Positions 31,076 through 43,363 of a stretch of 59,460 bases of DNA are shown here, in pieces. The translations under genes were made by a program, and so were the position numbers. The notes below the pieces were generated by a model. That model searched no databases. It was not told where the DNA came from and worked only from the letters and a program-made list of their open reading frames with translations. How positions within the stretch are numbered: position 1 is the first letter of the stretch; each line of letters begins with the position of its first letter. The DNA comes from Nemertoderma westbladi (taxonomy: Eukaryota; Xenacoelomorpha; Nemertodermatida; Nemertodermatidae): assembly GCA_032718475.1 (NCBI GenBank), contig JAUCBJ010004632.1, positions 1 through 59,460 of the forward strand, given 5' to 3'.

Positions 31076-31429
31076 TAACACCTCCCGCTCTGAAACTAAC
31101 GATACTAACTAAAAAGACTAACTGAAACGAACTAAAAGGAATTCAAATAAAATAAACTAGAAATCTTAAATTTGTTTTTAGCGGCTGGTGCCAAATTTTG
31201 GTGCCGGCCCATGTGAAGAATACCAGGATTTCACTTTTCGGTCGACTTTTATTGGAATTTTATATATGAAGATTTTAATTCTTTTTTAATTTATCTTTAT
31301 TGAGTGTTTTATGCGCGTGCGCCATGTCCTTTATTTTTTGAGGGGGATGATCTATTGATCAGTCAGTCGGACGGTTAGTAAGAAGGTGGGTGTAAACAAG
31401 CCGCCGGCCCGCCACGGTAACATATTCTC

Positions 31430-31612
31430 CTTTCCCTCAATTGCTAGGTAACAAAATCGTTAATTGTTTTGGTTAGAAAACCCTGTCTCGAGTCTCGGTA
31501 ACCTGCTCTTTTCTCTTAATTTGTAGGTAAAACGTCGTTTATTGTTTTGGTTAGAAATTACAGCCGCTGTAACCTGCTCTTTTCCTTCAATTGGAAGGTA
31601 ACAACAGCGTTT
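31430..31612. repeat. 71-bp satellite monomers inside TIR element copy 1
   Basis: Two to three monomers in reverse orientation, recognisable by TTATTGTTTTGGTTAGAAA, GTAACCTGCTCTTTTC and CAATT-GTAGGTAACAA blocks. The same monomer is tandemly arrayed at 56462-56935. Confidence 0.75.
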
Positions 31613-32547
31613 AGTAATTCCCACATTCCCATCCACCTTCCCATAGGCCCTATTCCTTCATCGTCTGAGTATAAACTCCACTGTATCAGCTGGCAATATG
31701 GGGCATAAGTCAGTAAGTGTTTCGTCATATACACACTATCACTATACTGCTATACAGTAGGCCTAGAGAGATACCCCTTCCTGCCTTCCCTTTAGATGTT
31801 TAGCGTAACAAACAAACAATAAATATTTTTAATGTAATGTATTAATAAGTAGGCCTATCATTACTTAATTAATAATATTAATTATAATTAATATAATTAA
31901 CTTTAACTACCGGTATTAATTATGATAACTATAAACAAGAAAGATTTACGAAAATATTGCAGCAAAGGCTGTATTGTTTTTAATAAATGTTTAATGTTTC
32001 AACACCAACTAAATCTACGAAAGTTGTTTACATCTGAAACTATCCATCTTTGCTGGGATAATCACACAACTTTCATACCCGCCATCCTTCATCCTACAGT
32101 CCTATATCGCATTTTTAATAGCGTAGCGTGTAAATATATAATAATAAATAGGTATAATAATATGCCTTTGTGCATTAGATGCTTACCGCTACCGGTATGC
32201 CTGTACTGCTATGTCATATGATGATACTATTACATAAACAGGCAACGTGATCCCCTACAGCCCTATTCAGCTATTGGCTATTTCATATTTACCTAACAGA
32301 CAGTTAGGTAAATATTAAATATCTTTCTCCTGATTGGCTGATTGGTTATAGGATCAGATGCTGTTTAGATCAGATCAGATCAGATAAGGACAGACGTTTT
32401 ATTCTACCTCGCTTTAGGCCTCAGGGCCTGTAGGCTACAATCTGACAATCAGCAGATCAGACAATACAAGTTCAGAAGTTATAGGATGGCTAAAACGTCT
32501 GTCCTTATCTGATCTGATCTGATCTGATCTGACGGTATCTGACACTT

Positions 32548-32810
32548 GTTCCACCTTGGTTTAGAGCCCACCTTGGTGTAGTGGTTATATTGAATTCACA
32601 TCTCGCGGAGGTTGTGGGTTCAATCCCGGCATGGGGGCCAAGGTAGTTTTCGTTTCGGCACGAATGTTTTGAAGGGTTTAACGAGGCATCTCTGCCTTGC
32701 ATCCTTAAATGATAGCTAAATGAGTACTGGACTTTATGCCTATGTCAGCGTGTGAAGTTTCCCCGGTATTCCCCTTAAACCCGGGGGGGGGGGGGGGGGG
32801 GGGTCAATAT
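32548..32810 (+). mobile_element. tRNA-derived SINE, copy 2
   Basis: Corresponds to the SINE in copy 1: A box CTTGGTGTAGTGGTT, B box GGGTTCAATCCC, and the same body. It is followed by a 21-G tract (32783-32803). It was probably duplicated together with the host element. Confidence 0.75.
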
Positions 32811-33398
32811 AATACCTCCCGCTCTGAAACTAACGATTCTAACTAAAAGACTAACTGAAACGAACTAAAAGGAATTCAAATAAAATAAGCTAGAAATTTT
32901 AAATTTGTTTTTAGCGGCTGGTGCCAAATTTTGGTGCCGGTCCATGTGAAGAATACCGCCCATGTGAAGAATACCAGGATTTCACTTTTCGGTCGACTTT
33001 TATTGGAATTTTATATTTGAAGATTTTAATTATTTTTTAATTTATCTTTATTGAGTGTATTATAGAGCTTATTTATGTCTTATAACCTGCACATATACTA
33101 ATTCGTTTATTGTTTTGGTTATATTCAGCCCTTCTGTAACCTGTGTTTTTGGTGTAAACCTAGTATTCTTCACATGGGGTAACTGCAAAGTGAAATAAAA
33201 CGGCAGAAAGTCTGGTATTCTTCGCCCATGTAAAGAATACCAGGATTTCATTTTTCGGTCAATTTTTTATTGGTCGATATTTTTTATTAAATTTATCTTT
33301 ATTAAGTGTTTTATGCGCGTGCGCGATGTCCTTTATTTTTTGAGGGGATGATCTATTGATCAGTCAGTCGGACGGTTAGTAAGAAGGTGGGTGTAAAC

Positions 33399-34280
33399 CA
33401 GGGATGGCAAAAACCATGGTTTTTTGAAAAAAATTTTTGGTTTTGGTTTTATTGTTTGGTTTTTTATGGTTTTTTGCGGTTTTTTATGGTTTTTTATGGT
33501 TTTTCTGTGGTTTAATTAAATCCAATATAGCAATACATACAAATGTATTACCTACCTACAACAGTCTGACAGTACAACCCTTGCGCTTGCCCAATAGAAC
33601 AAAATAGGCCTACTGGAATAACTGAATAAGGCCACATACAGCTGTACAGTATCTGAGTATGCTGGTTTGAAGCTGCTGTTCTGTAATTACTCTCATCCAA
33701 CCCATCCACCATCAGCCTATGTCAGCAGCATGTGACAAACTACTAACAACATACAACGTAAAAATACATATCAAGATCAACGTCCAGACGTCTGCACTGC
33801 TCCACTACACGCCAGGCTGCAAACCACCACTGAGCCGCGCACAACGCCTGCGCACAATTTTTCAGCAGCGCAATATTGGACAATATACAGATATAGTACT
33901 GATACACCGCGCATGCACCAAAAAAAACGCGCACACCACATTTTAAAATGTGCAAAATGAAAAAGAAACAACAGCAAAACTCAAAGTGAGCGAAAATTTT
34001 TCATTCTACATGTAACAGTCAGACAGTGCAAAATGAAAAAGAAACGCGAGCAAAACTCAAAGTGTTCGAAATTTTTTCATTCTAACAGTGAACAGTGCTA
34101 AATGAAAAAGAAACGCGACTACCAGTCGGGTGCAGTCTGCTTTATATTATTTACAGCGTTAATTGTAAAATTTTATGAAAAACCATAAAAAACCAATTTT
34201 TTCGCCTTTTTTTAAAAGTTGGTTAAACCAAAAAACCATAAAAAACCAATGGTGAGAAAAACCATTGGTTGCCAACCCTG
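33399..34280. mobile_element. hAT-type non-autonomous element, 882 bp, 8-bp TSD
   Basis: The termini CAGGGATGGCAA (left) and TTGCCAACCCTG (right) are inverted repeats starting with CAGGG, a hAT signature. The 8-bp duplication GTGTAAAC flanks them (33391-33398 and 34281-34288). The paired tandem copy shows a single GTGTAAAC at 31390-31397, the empty site. The ends are rich in TGGTTTTTTATGG repeats. No transposase is encoded. Confidence 0.92.
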
Positions 34281-34317
34281 GTGTAAACAAGCCGCCCGCC
34301 GCGGTAACATATTATCC

Positions 34318-34500
34318 TTTCCCTCAATTGGTAGGTAACAAAATCGTTTATTGTTTTGGTTAGAAAACCCTGTCTCGGTAACCTGCTCCTTTCCCTCAAG
34401 TTGTAGGTAACAACGTCGTTTATTGTTTTGGTTAGAAATTACAGCATCTGTAACCTGCTCTTTTCCTTCAATTGGAAGGTAATAACAGCGTTTATTAATT
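34318..34500. repeat. 71-bp satellite monomers inside TIR element copy 2
   Basis: Counterparts of 31430-31612, same orientation. Confidence 0.7.
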
Positions 34501-34607
34501 CCCACATTCCCATCCACCTTCCCATATTCTTTCATTGTCTGGGTATAAACTCCACTGTATCAGCTGGCAATATGGGGCATGTTAAGTGTTTCGTCATATA
34601 CACACTA

Positions 34608-35356
34608 GGGGCCGTCCAAGTATGACGTCAGCACTTTAGGGGGGGGAGGGGGGTTGGGAAAATCTGACGACGTGCTGATGAGGGGAGGGGAGGGGGTCAG
34701 CCAAAATCTGACGTCAGCATGTTCATTTATAGGTGCTAGAAGAGATATAGCAGAAGAGTAAATAGCTTGCCTATTTTAATTGTTTGAAGCCCCCGAAGGC
34801 CCGTAGCACGACATTCTGTTTCAGTTACCAGTCACCATGTTTCAGTGATTGGGACTCGTGCTACTGGGGTACTGCGGTACTGGTGTCCGCCTGAAAATGA
34901 AACTTTAATCCTAAGCTAATGATTGTTAGAGACTGCAGTACTACTATTCTGTCTATTATTGGGGTAAATCTTTTCGACCTACGCGTAGGCCTACGCGTAG
35001 GTCGAAAAGATTTACCCTATTATTGAGGATAGAATCAGTCCCTGGCTGATTGAATAACTATTATTATATTATAATATTAATTAATAATTTACTATAATTA
35101 TATAATTCATAATTTGATTAAAAATAGTTTACATAAAATATAAAATATATACATAAAATATATACATAAAATAGTTAATGATTTACAAGTGATTATAAAT
35201 AATCTTCATAATATAATAGTTTATTACAAATTTTTTTTAAATCTGATTTAGGGGAGGGGGGGGGGGGGTCAACGCCTATCTGATGACATCTGATTTAGGG
35301 GAGGGAGGGGGTCAACATTTTGGGGAAAAGTGCAGACGTCATACTTGGACGGCCCC
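34608..35356. mobile_element. 749-bp TIR element (GGGGCCGTCC ends), 3-bp TSD, central palindrome
   Basis: The ends GGGGCCGTCCAAGTATGACG and its complement form a terminal inverted repeat of about 25 bp. The target duplication is CTA (34605-34607; 35357-35359). The related locus at about 31732-31760 lacks the element. Subterminal G-rich stretches (GGGGAGGGGGG type) occur at both ends. A perfect 54-bp palindrome sits inside. No coding capacity was found. A 3-bp duplication fits PIF/Harbinger-like or other 3-bp superfamilies; I could not assign one. Confidence 0.85.
34963..35016. repeat. Perfect 54-bp palindrome, no loop
   Basis: 27-bp arms meet at TAGG|CCTA (34989/34990) with no mismatch. The arms contain CTTTTCGACCTACGCG. 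It lies inside the GGGGCCGTCC element. Confidence 0.95.
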
Positions 35357-36040
35357 CTACACAGTAGGCCTAGAGAGATACCCCTTCCTGCCTTCCCTTT
35401 AGCTGTTTAGTGTAACAAACAAACAATAAATATCTATCAATAAATAACTATCCATCTTTGCTGGGACAATCACACAACTTTCCTTTCATACCCGCCATCC
35501 TTCATTTTTAATATATAATAACATGCATATTTGTGCATTAGATGCATACCGGTATGCCTGTAGCGCTGTAGGCCTACTGCTACTTCATATGATGATACTG
35601 ATATGTAACAGGGAACCTGAAACGTGATCCCCTATTCAGCTATTGGCTATTTACCTAACAGACAGTTAGGTAAATATTATATCTCTTTCTCCTGATTGGT
35701 TATAGAATCAGATGCTGTCAGATCAGATCAGATCAGATAAGGACAGACGTTTTATTCTACCTCCAGAAGTTACAGTATTGACAATTGCAGAATTATGGCA
35801 ATTGGCTGATTGGTACGGTACCGGTATTTCTGTAGACTGTAGCCTATTTTATTTATTTATTTCTGCACAGCGACAAGCTGACAGGCTGAAAAGCGAGGCT
35901 GCGACTGTCAGACTGTGCGAGGGACAGAGGGCTGGAGGAGGAAGGCCTACCCTACAGTCCACAGTCCTACACCCTACTGCCCTAGTCAGCTAGTCTTACA
36001 GTCCCTATTGAAAAGTTTTATTTTCTGCGCCGAACGCTGC

Positions 36041-36210
36041 GGCGGCGCCATGTGCCAAAAATCCTGCGCCGGCTCTGAGCAAAACCACGCCGGGTGCAAA
36101 AAATCCTGCGCCGGATCTGTGCAAACCCACGCCCATGCCGGGTGCAAAAATCCTGCGCTGGCTCTGTGCAATGCAAAATGCTGCGCCGGGTGAAAAATCT
36201 TCCGCCGGCT
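36041..36210. repeat. Minisatellite, about 48-bp unit, 3-4 copies
   Basis: Diverged units share AAATCCTGCGCCGG, CTCTG(A/T)GCAAA and CACGCCGGGTGC. It lies next to an inverted fragment of the 25.7-kb direct repeat (36004-36038). Confidence 0.75.
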
Positions 36211-36974
36211 CTTCAAAGCTGGACAGGGCTGACTGGTATAAAACAAAATCTCCATATGTTACATACTGTAGGCCTACAGTACCTTTAGTTTATTATGTTA
36301 TCTATAATACTGCTCCTGCATATAGTACTGTATGTAATGAATGAAATACAGTGTATGTATATGTAATGAAACATATCCCACATGATCCCCCCCCCCCCCC
36401 CCCCCCCCTCCATCCCCTGTCTTAGTTGATGGTACCAACAAGATACATGTATTATTGTATTCATTTAAATACTGCTGATATCGTATTCGAAATTCAACAA
36501 ACTTATGTTCCATAGAAAGAAATAATAAGATACCAACATAAAAAAAGTAAATAATAATAAATGAAAAAGTATGGGGTTTTATGGATTTGGATATTTGAAT
36601 ATATTAAACTTTATATGATTTTAATAATTATTATTTCTTGCATGTTAAACTAAATCATCAGGTAGAGCGTGCCATTAATAAGTATTCATGGTATTGGCAT
36701 TTGTTTGTAAAGAACTTGGTTCGTAAACGTTCCGTTCTTAAACGAACGAAAGTAGTGGGTGAGTGAAATGAAAATAAGGATACAGAGACGGAAAACCTTA
36801 AAGACAAGTGCACCAAGTACAGTAGTTGCGTTGTTTTATTCCAAAAGTGTAACATTACGAAACAACTACTTAAGAAACACTGCATGTAAATTTTCTTGTC
36901 AAGTAAAGTGTACATTTTTTGAAATTACTCAAATGTTACAATAGGAATTATTGAAAGAATATTAGAGATAAATT

Positions 36975-37257
36975 TTCTTCGGCCGCTAGGCCAGGGAATA
37001 CGCACAAAGTCTGACGACTTAGACCAGTGCGGTCCCCCCAGAACTTTACTCCCCAGAGGAAACTCCAGTACTCATTTAGCTACCACTTAAGGATGCAAGA
37101 CGAGAGATGCGACCAGGCTGGTCCCTTTAAAGCATTCGTGCCGAAACGAAAACTGCCCTGGCCCATGTGAGGATCGAACCCACGACCTACGGGAGATGTG
37201 AATTCAATGCAACCACTACACCAAGGTGGAACCCTACCACTACACCGAGGTGGAACC
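36975..37257 (-). mobile_element. tRNA-derived SINE, copy 3
   Basis: Minus strand: A box GGTGTAGTGGTTGCATTGAA, B box GGGTTCGATCCT (near 37170-37181), body with CGTTTCGGCACGAATGC, and a 3' module ending CTAGCGGCCGAAGAAAA. At its 5' end the A-box segment is duplicated (two ACCACTACACC blocks, about 37210-37250). It is nearly identical in body to copy 4 at 50870-51143. Confidence 0.85.
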
Positions 37258-37739
37258 CTTATGGAAGCGTATGTAATATTGTAATAAAAATACGGATAAT
37301 GGTATTCAGGTAAAATTAGCAAAATAATTAAAATTATAGTTTATTTACAGTACTTACAGTTGGTGCATATTAATTATTAAAAAAATAAAATTACAGTTAA
37401 ATTAAATTAAAAACCGGCAAACCATACTTAGGTTCAAGGGCTTCAACAACATACAGTACTAAAGGCAAACATATTAATAAGGGACAATTTTACAATACTC
37501 TATAGGAACAGGATGCAACAGAACAATACGTAGTTATACGGAATATAAATTTGGAACCGTAGGTATGTCGCATAGGTAAATTATTACTGCTGAAATAAAA
37601 CGTGCAAAGTAAAGTAACTACAACAGATAGGATAACAATTAAACATAAAAAAACACTATTTTAAAATTTAACATACAAAAAAATATTTTTTTGGGATTGA
37701 AAAATGAAAATAATAGGTACTGTACTGTAGCTAGATTTT

Positions 37740-38235
37740 AATAAAGAAATCGTTGTATCCGAAAGATATCCGAAAGATATCGCTTTCGCTACTGCCACTT
37801 GGCGCACATGAGTATCACTATATATTCATTTTAAGGGACATTTCGCAGTCTAGTCTATTTTTGAATGTGTTCAAGCATGGAGTACCAAGGGTATTACGTG
37901 CATTAACAACACTTTCCGGTAATGGTAAAGGATTCCAAATGTTTACAACGCTGTCTGCAAAGTTGTTGCATCTCCTTTGAGTCCTACAGTTCGATCTTTT
38001 GTACAGCGCCAAGAAAGAGCCTCGTGTTGAGTATTGGTCGAGTTCGGAACGAAACTGGAAGAAATTACTGCGCTCAATATTGCCAATCCCGTGGATAAAC
38101 TTTTATGTTGTTATAAGGTCGGCTAGTACACGGCGATATATTAATGTCGGTAGTTTGAGTGCACATAGTATGTTTTCATATGACAACTTTGGCACGGGGT
38201 TGTACTTGTACAACTTCAAAACCCTACTACTTCTA
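37740..38235 (-). mobile_element. Decayed LINE 3' fragment (same family as 7985-9048)
   Basis: The minus strand encodes LKLPTLIYRR, FQFRSELDQYSTRG, LALYKRSN and NTFKNRLDCEMSLKMNI, which parallel the fragment at 7.99-8.53 kb, with frame breaks near 38130. Similarity extends into the segment matching MNIYSD-VRQVA. Confidence 0.75.
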
Positions 38236-39194
38236 CAATTTTTGAGCAATTAGTCTGAAAATTTATGTGGGTGTCTACATAGCCACCCTGCATAAAAGTA
38301 TCAGATAACTTTTTGAAATTTTTGTTAATAAAACTTAATACTATTTATATAACAAACCTAAAAAATTAGCATAAATTTGCTGCGCCACCTAGCGGTACAG
38401 AATTATTTCGCCTTATAGTTATGTTGCTCCATCTTTGGTCTATCATATAAAAAACTTTCATGTGAATAGATTCAAAACTGTAAAAGCCTTAGGGTTTTAA
38501 GAGCAACCAAGATTTTTCAGTGTTAACTAGTAATAACTACAGTAATTAATATTAAATAGCGAAAAATAAAATTTTTCTGACCGGTCATTTAAAATAGCAT
38601 CTTAGATATCTATATTCCAAATTATAGCCAAACCAAACAATTTTGAAACGTTAAGAGTGATTCAACTCGTGCATGGTGGATGCGATTGGCTTTTACATTA
38701 ATTGCCAGTAGACAACGAAATAAATGTAATATTTATGATTGGACATTGCACCGCATGTTTTACATGTACAATGTGTGTAGGCCCTATACTACCGGCAATA
38801 ATGGCTTAAATTGGCTGACCGTTGGCTTAATAAGTAATTTATGAAAGGCTAAGGCTCACTGACTTTGCTTCCTCTACGAGACAACTAAGTGTTTCTATAA
38901 GTAATTCTTCCTCAGAATAAATTACTACCAGTCATCCTTTTCATCCGGTTGATTATATTATTTGTATTGCATTTTGATAACCTGAAAAATTATTCAAAAT
39001 ACAGTACTATGGGGAATTCAAAATTGGTTGGAAAATTTACGAGAATAACAGCTCATTACTTACAGAAATAAACTGTAACATGTTCTATTGACTTTACGTT
39101 TATTGTTTTGGGTAGGATGACGTGGCACTGTAACCACTGCTCCTGTCCCTTAATTTATAATCTAACATTGGTGCTACAGTAGGCAAGGGGAGCG

Positions 39195-41390
39195 ATATGG
39201 TCGAAGTAATCCAACACAGCGCGGAATAACCCTGCTAAACTTTGTTTCAGAAAATACCCTTACAGCGATCGATACTGACTCAGAAATCTTCACGCACTAA
39301 ACCATTCAGATCATTCTCCAATTTTTGGTTGTATACAACTACCAAAAAACGGCTCGCCCAATGAAGCTAAGCCAGAACCAACGAGGAAACAGACACAGCT
39401 TCTATGGAACAAAACTAAACCGCAAAACCTCTATGAATACAATGCAACTGTAACAAAACAAATCGAAAGTTTGCGGTCAAAAATACCACCCGACGCCCAC
39501 TCATGGGATTTCACCATAATGGAGAACTTTATGAATTCAGTCAGAAATATCTTGAAACAACACGTGAGGATAATGAAATTTAATCGCAAAACAAGGAATA
39601 TCAGAATTCGGAATTCCAAACTATCCGAGCTATCAAAAACGACCAAAAAACTATATCATTTATGGCATCGAGACAACAAAATTGGAACAGAAGTTGAATC
39701 AGAAAAAGTTCGCACTGCACTCCGAGAATCCAAGAAGGCAACAAGGCGCCTTCGTAACTGGTTGAAGAGCACTAAATTAAATGGAACAATTATGAGGCAT
39801 TCCAATATCCGACTTGCGAATCCAAAAAGGTTTTGGGAATTTTTCTCGACGAAAAATAAAGCTCCTCCAAGCAATTCAAATAATGTCAAGAATGTGCTAC
39901 GGGATCATTTCAAAAATAAATTAGGCAGGCCAATGACCGAAGTGGAAAAAGGTTGTTTTTTAATATTTTAAAAGCGAAATTGACAAACAGTGCGAAGAAA
40001 CTCCGACTCCTACGATTTCCATCCCTTGGATAGAAAAAGCCATCTTATCTTTAGCCACAGGTAAGTCACCTGACTGTCAGGGTCTATCAGTGGAACATCT
40101 AATCAATGCAGATTGTGATGTAATATGTATTGTGATTGGTGATATCATTAAATGCGCCCTCAATGTTAGTAAATTGCCTACACAATTTGGTGACACATTG
40201 GTGACATGCCTATATAAGGGCAAAGGAAAAGACATTAATATGGGTAGTTCCTACCGTCCGATTAGCTCGATCAGTGTTTTCGCGAAAATGTTCGAGTCAC
40301 TTATATTGAGGAACTATACTTGGATTGCTTAGTTTTAGATAATAGTAACGCACAGGTGGCATACAAACAAAGTATCGGTGCCGACTTAGTGGTAGCAACA
40401 GTACTGGAGACAGCGTGGAGAAATAATGTTTAACTGTCAGATGGATATACAAGATGCGTTTGATAATATCGACCATTTAAAGCTATTTTATAAACTCTCT
40501 ACCCGAATGAACCCACATATACGCCGCTTGTTGATTGACTATTATTCTATCAGCAGGATCTTCTTTAGGTTTGGCAGCGAAATATATGTCAACGGGTTTT
40601 ATATCAAACGTGGTGTAAAACAAGGGTCACTGATTTCACCCCACCTCTTCAACTCCTAACTCCTACCTGACGGAAATGTGCAAACATCTGCAAGCAAAGG
40701 GACTTGGTTACCATAGCAACAACACCTGGATTGGTTGCATTATATATGCTGATGATATACTGTTATGTAACAATCCTGCTGAAGTTGAATTAATGGCGAC
40801 TGAAATTAACTCTGAATTACAGAAGCTGGGATTGCGAATAGAAATAGACAAAACAAAGTGGATGACTGCAGCTACAGATGACAAAGAGACAACACCTTGT
40901 ATTATTAACATAAACGGAACATTAATTCCAGCCTCCCCAACAATCAAGTTTTTAGGATACAAGCTATATTCTAGAATTCATGACATATATAATGACTGTT
41001 TAAAGTCTATAGTAATACTATCCGAGACATTCCATAGGGCTGGTTGGAATGTAAAACTGCGGAAAACAGACGACATTGCAACACTTTGGAAGTCTTATGC
41101 ATTACCTGCAATCCTCTACAACTTTGTATTCAACCTTGGAGCGTTAACAGAAAATCACAGGAATTTTATAAACGCCAAGTACCGGAAAACATTGCGCCCT
41201 TTACTATTTCTCGGGAATTATGCCAGTAACTCTACCATTCTTTCCTTATTTGACACGAATGATTTAGATGTGGAAGCTTTCCGATCAGCAGCGCGTCTAC
41301 TAATTCGTGCTAATAAATGTCCTAATCAAACGATACAAAAAGCTCTCAAAAGCAATCTGCTGCTGAACGATGTAACCCGCCATTAAGGGC
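39195..41390 (+). mobile_element. Degenerate LINE with endonuclease trace and reverse transcriptase
   Basis: 5'-truncated and frameshifted. Traces of the endonuclease end (LLNFVSENTLTAI, then HSDHSPI) lie near 39235-39330, with an internal deletion between them. The linker is 39460-39960. RT blocks are spread over several frames: ATGKSPDCQGLSVEHL (near 40060), CLYKGKGKD...SSYRPISSISVFAKMFE (near 40210-40300), MDIQDAFDNIDH (40440), GVKQGSLISPHLFN (40610), and catalytic YADDILLCN (40745). The final frame, 40676-41386, is intact to its stop. At least three frameshifts or stops make it inactive. It is a different lineage from the 9.2-kb LINE. Confidence 0.8.
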
Positions 41391-41399
41391 TTTGGTTCT

Positions 41400-42390
41400 A
41401 CTTTTTGGAAATGTATCAGAGAATTCCCGTGCCCCACTTTAAAATCCATGGTTTATTACGAATATTCGAAAAATAAAATTCTAGAAAGTATAATTAATGG
41501 ACCAGCATCGACAAATGATATGAATAACACGGGTTTTAAGCCACATTCGAACTGTCAGAATTATCATTTGGTCGGAAGCACGAGATGATATTGGAATATT
41601 TTGGAATCGATTCAAGTGATTTTGCTGCACAGGCTAACTGCATATCGAAATCTTATATTTTTATCAGAAAATCATTCAATTTCCGTGCGTATGATATTTA
41701 TGCCTAACTCATGTTGTATACCACCGTGAACCTTGTTTATTTGTTGCCTAGCAGCAGTTATGGTAGTGCTGGGTTCCCATTGGTAACTACCGGTAAAGGT
41801 ATTCTTGCGTCCTATTGGCTGTTCTATTTTGCAGTGTTGTTTGTTTATATAGTCGATGTTCATCCCATTACTCTCAGGCTTAACCTAACAACATATTAGC
41901 CTGTTGCGAGTCATGTATCTTGCAGGACTCGTATTATTTCACCTTGCTGTATTGCATTATTATTAATTACTATCAATTGCCTTGCTATTGTTGATGAATA
42001 TACGAGACCAGAGATCAAACCAACTCGATTTCCACACGGTTAGTGCTGACTGCGCCCTGTCTGTAATAGATTCGGTTCATTTTAGTGCGAGTGTGTGCGT
42101 CCATAGTACTGCAATATTATTCGCCAACTAGTAACTGTCATCTACTAACACTATGTATGCAGCACGAGTGAACTGTGCGCTTAACCCGCACTAAGTCAAA
42201 CATAGTGTCCTGCCTGTAATATATGTAAGTCACACGTACATTTACTCGCCAACAACACAATATAACGGAACGGTTTACACGTAACTATCACCCCCCCCCC
42301 CCCCCCCCCCTTGAAGCAGTTTGTAAGCGCCGAAGCTGTATACTTACAGTAATTGGTTGTACATTCAGTTCAGATATATATATTAGATAA
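41400..42390. other. Intergenic stretch, no gene seen
   Basis: Possible 3' continuation of the LINE remnant at first, then unremarkable sequence. A 20-C tract lies at 42291-42310. Confidence 0.4.
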
Positions 42391-42633
42391 TATATAGAAA
42401 CAATGTGACCCAGTCTCCTATCAAAAATGAAACCTAACTACAGTACAAATAAACACTTTAATAACTGCACGAATAACTATCCTATATATTAGAAAATACA
42501 GAACTTTTAGTCCGCCGAAAGGGGTAAGTCTACATACTAAATTTGATAAAAATAAAGGGTTTCAGGATTTAAACACTGTACCCGGGGAAACACAGCTCCA
42601 TCATCAGCAGTGTACTGTGAGTCCCTACCCTAT
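42391..42633. repeat. Long direct repeat, copy 1 (about 243 bp)
   Basis: Matches 43126-43363 with few differences: shared GAAACAATGTGA, TTAGTCCGCCGAAAGGGGTA, ACTGTACCCGGGGAAACACA and CATCATCAGCAGTGT. The outer sides of both copies carry the same AT-rich word TATATTAGATAATATATA. Confidence 0.85.
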
Positions 42634-43125
42634 CTAAATACGGCACAGTACCAATTGACCAATATAATACAGGAAATGAAACCAAATACTGAAATAGAGA
42701 AATAAACAAATCAGACCGGTAGTAAATAGATGAAACCCAAAAACTGATACCACTAAAGCCTAAATAAAATACATGAAACCAAAATAAGAATGAACCCAAA
42801 TGAGAATAGTGACCAAATAGTGAACTACTACTGTAGGTATATCTAACCTGCATAACAAATAAATATATAATGGCTGTATTGCACAGTCTAATATTAGATA
42901 TGTCATATTATTGTATGAATACAGCAGTAAATAACAACCCAAAGACCATACAGACACCCCCCCCCCCCCCAAACACTGATAGAATAATGATACCCAATAG
43001 AAACTCCCAGAACTAGAGTAACGGAAGCAACTACTGTAGCATTCAATAGGCTACAAGAGACATACTGCACAAGAAATATATAAGAAACAATATGGGTACA
43101 GTACAAAATGACTGGCAAAATATAT

Positions 43126-43363
43126 ATATAGAAACAATGTGATCCAGTCTCCTATCAAAAATGAAACCTAACTACAAATAAACACTTTAATAACTGCACG
43201 AATAACTATCCTATATATTAGAAAATAAAGGACATTTAGTCCGCCGAAAGGGGTAAGTCTACATACTAAATTTGATAAAAATGAAGGGTTTCAGGATTTA
43301 AACACTGTACCCGGGGAAACACAGCTCCATCATCAGCAGTGTGCTGTGAGTCCCTACCCTATT
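43126..43363. repeat. Long direct repeat, copy 2
   Basis: See 42391-42633. About 490 bp separate the copies and contain a 14-C tract (42957-42970) but no recognised gene. The arrangement could be a solo-LTR-like or Penelope-like terminal repeat pair, or a simple tandem duplication. Confidence 0.85.

Larger units (their letters stand above)
30766..32399. mobile_element. TIR element, tandem copy 1 (1634 bp), without nested insertions
   Basis: The ends are inverted repeats: AAACGTCTGTCCTTATCTGA then GATCT repeats on the left, and their complement ending GGACAGACGTTT on the right. Both sides are flanked by TA, as for Tc1/mariner-type elements. Because 7-10 bp outside the ends (GGATGGC; TTCTACCTC) are also shared with copy 2, the second copy arose by tandem duplication rather than independent insertion. 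Inside lie a tRNA-derived SINE (about 30811-31075), a 14-G tract and satellite monomers (about 31430-31610). The empty sites of two insertions found in copy 2 are at 31390-31397 and near 31735. Confidence 0.75.
32493..35752. mobile_element. TIR element, tandem copy 2 (3260 bp), with nested insertions
   Basis: Same TA-flanked ends as copy 1. It differs by an 882-bp hAT-type insertion (33399-34280), a 749-bp TIR insertion (34608-35356), an extra local duplication around 33060-33300, and loss of several hundred bp present in copy 1 near 31820-32040. Subtracting the two insertions and their duplications leaves about 1618 bp, close to the 1634 bp of copy 1. Confidence 0.75.

Noticed and set aside
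31922-32221. 99-codon frame inside tandem copy 1
   Set aside because: Broken by a deletion in copy 2 and without family resemblance; it is repeat sequence.
36975-37257. Functional tRNA gene
   Set aside because: A and B boxes are present but no cloverleaf with a paired acceptor stem can be drawn, and the same body occurs in three other copies; it is a SINE.
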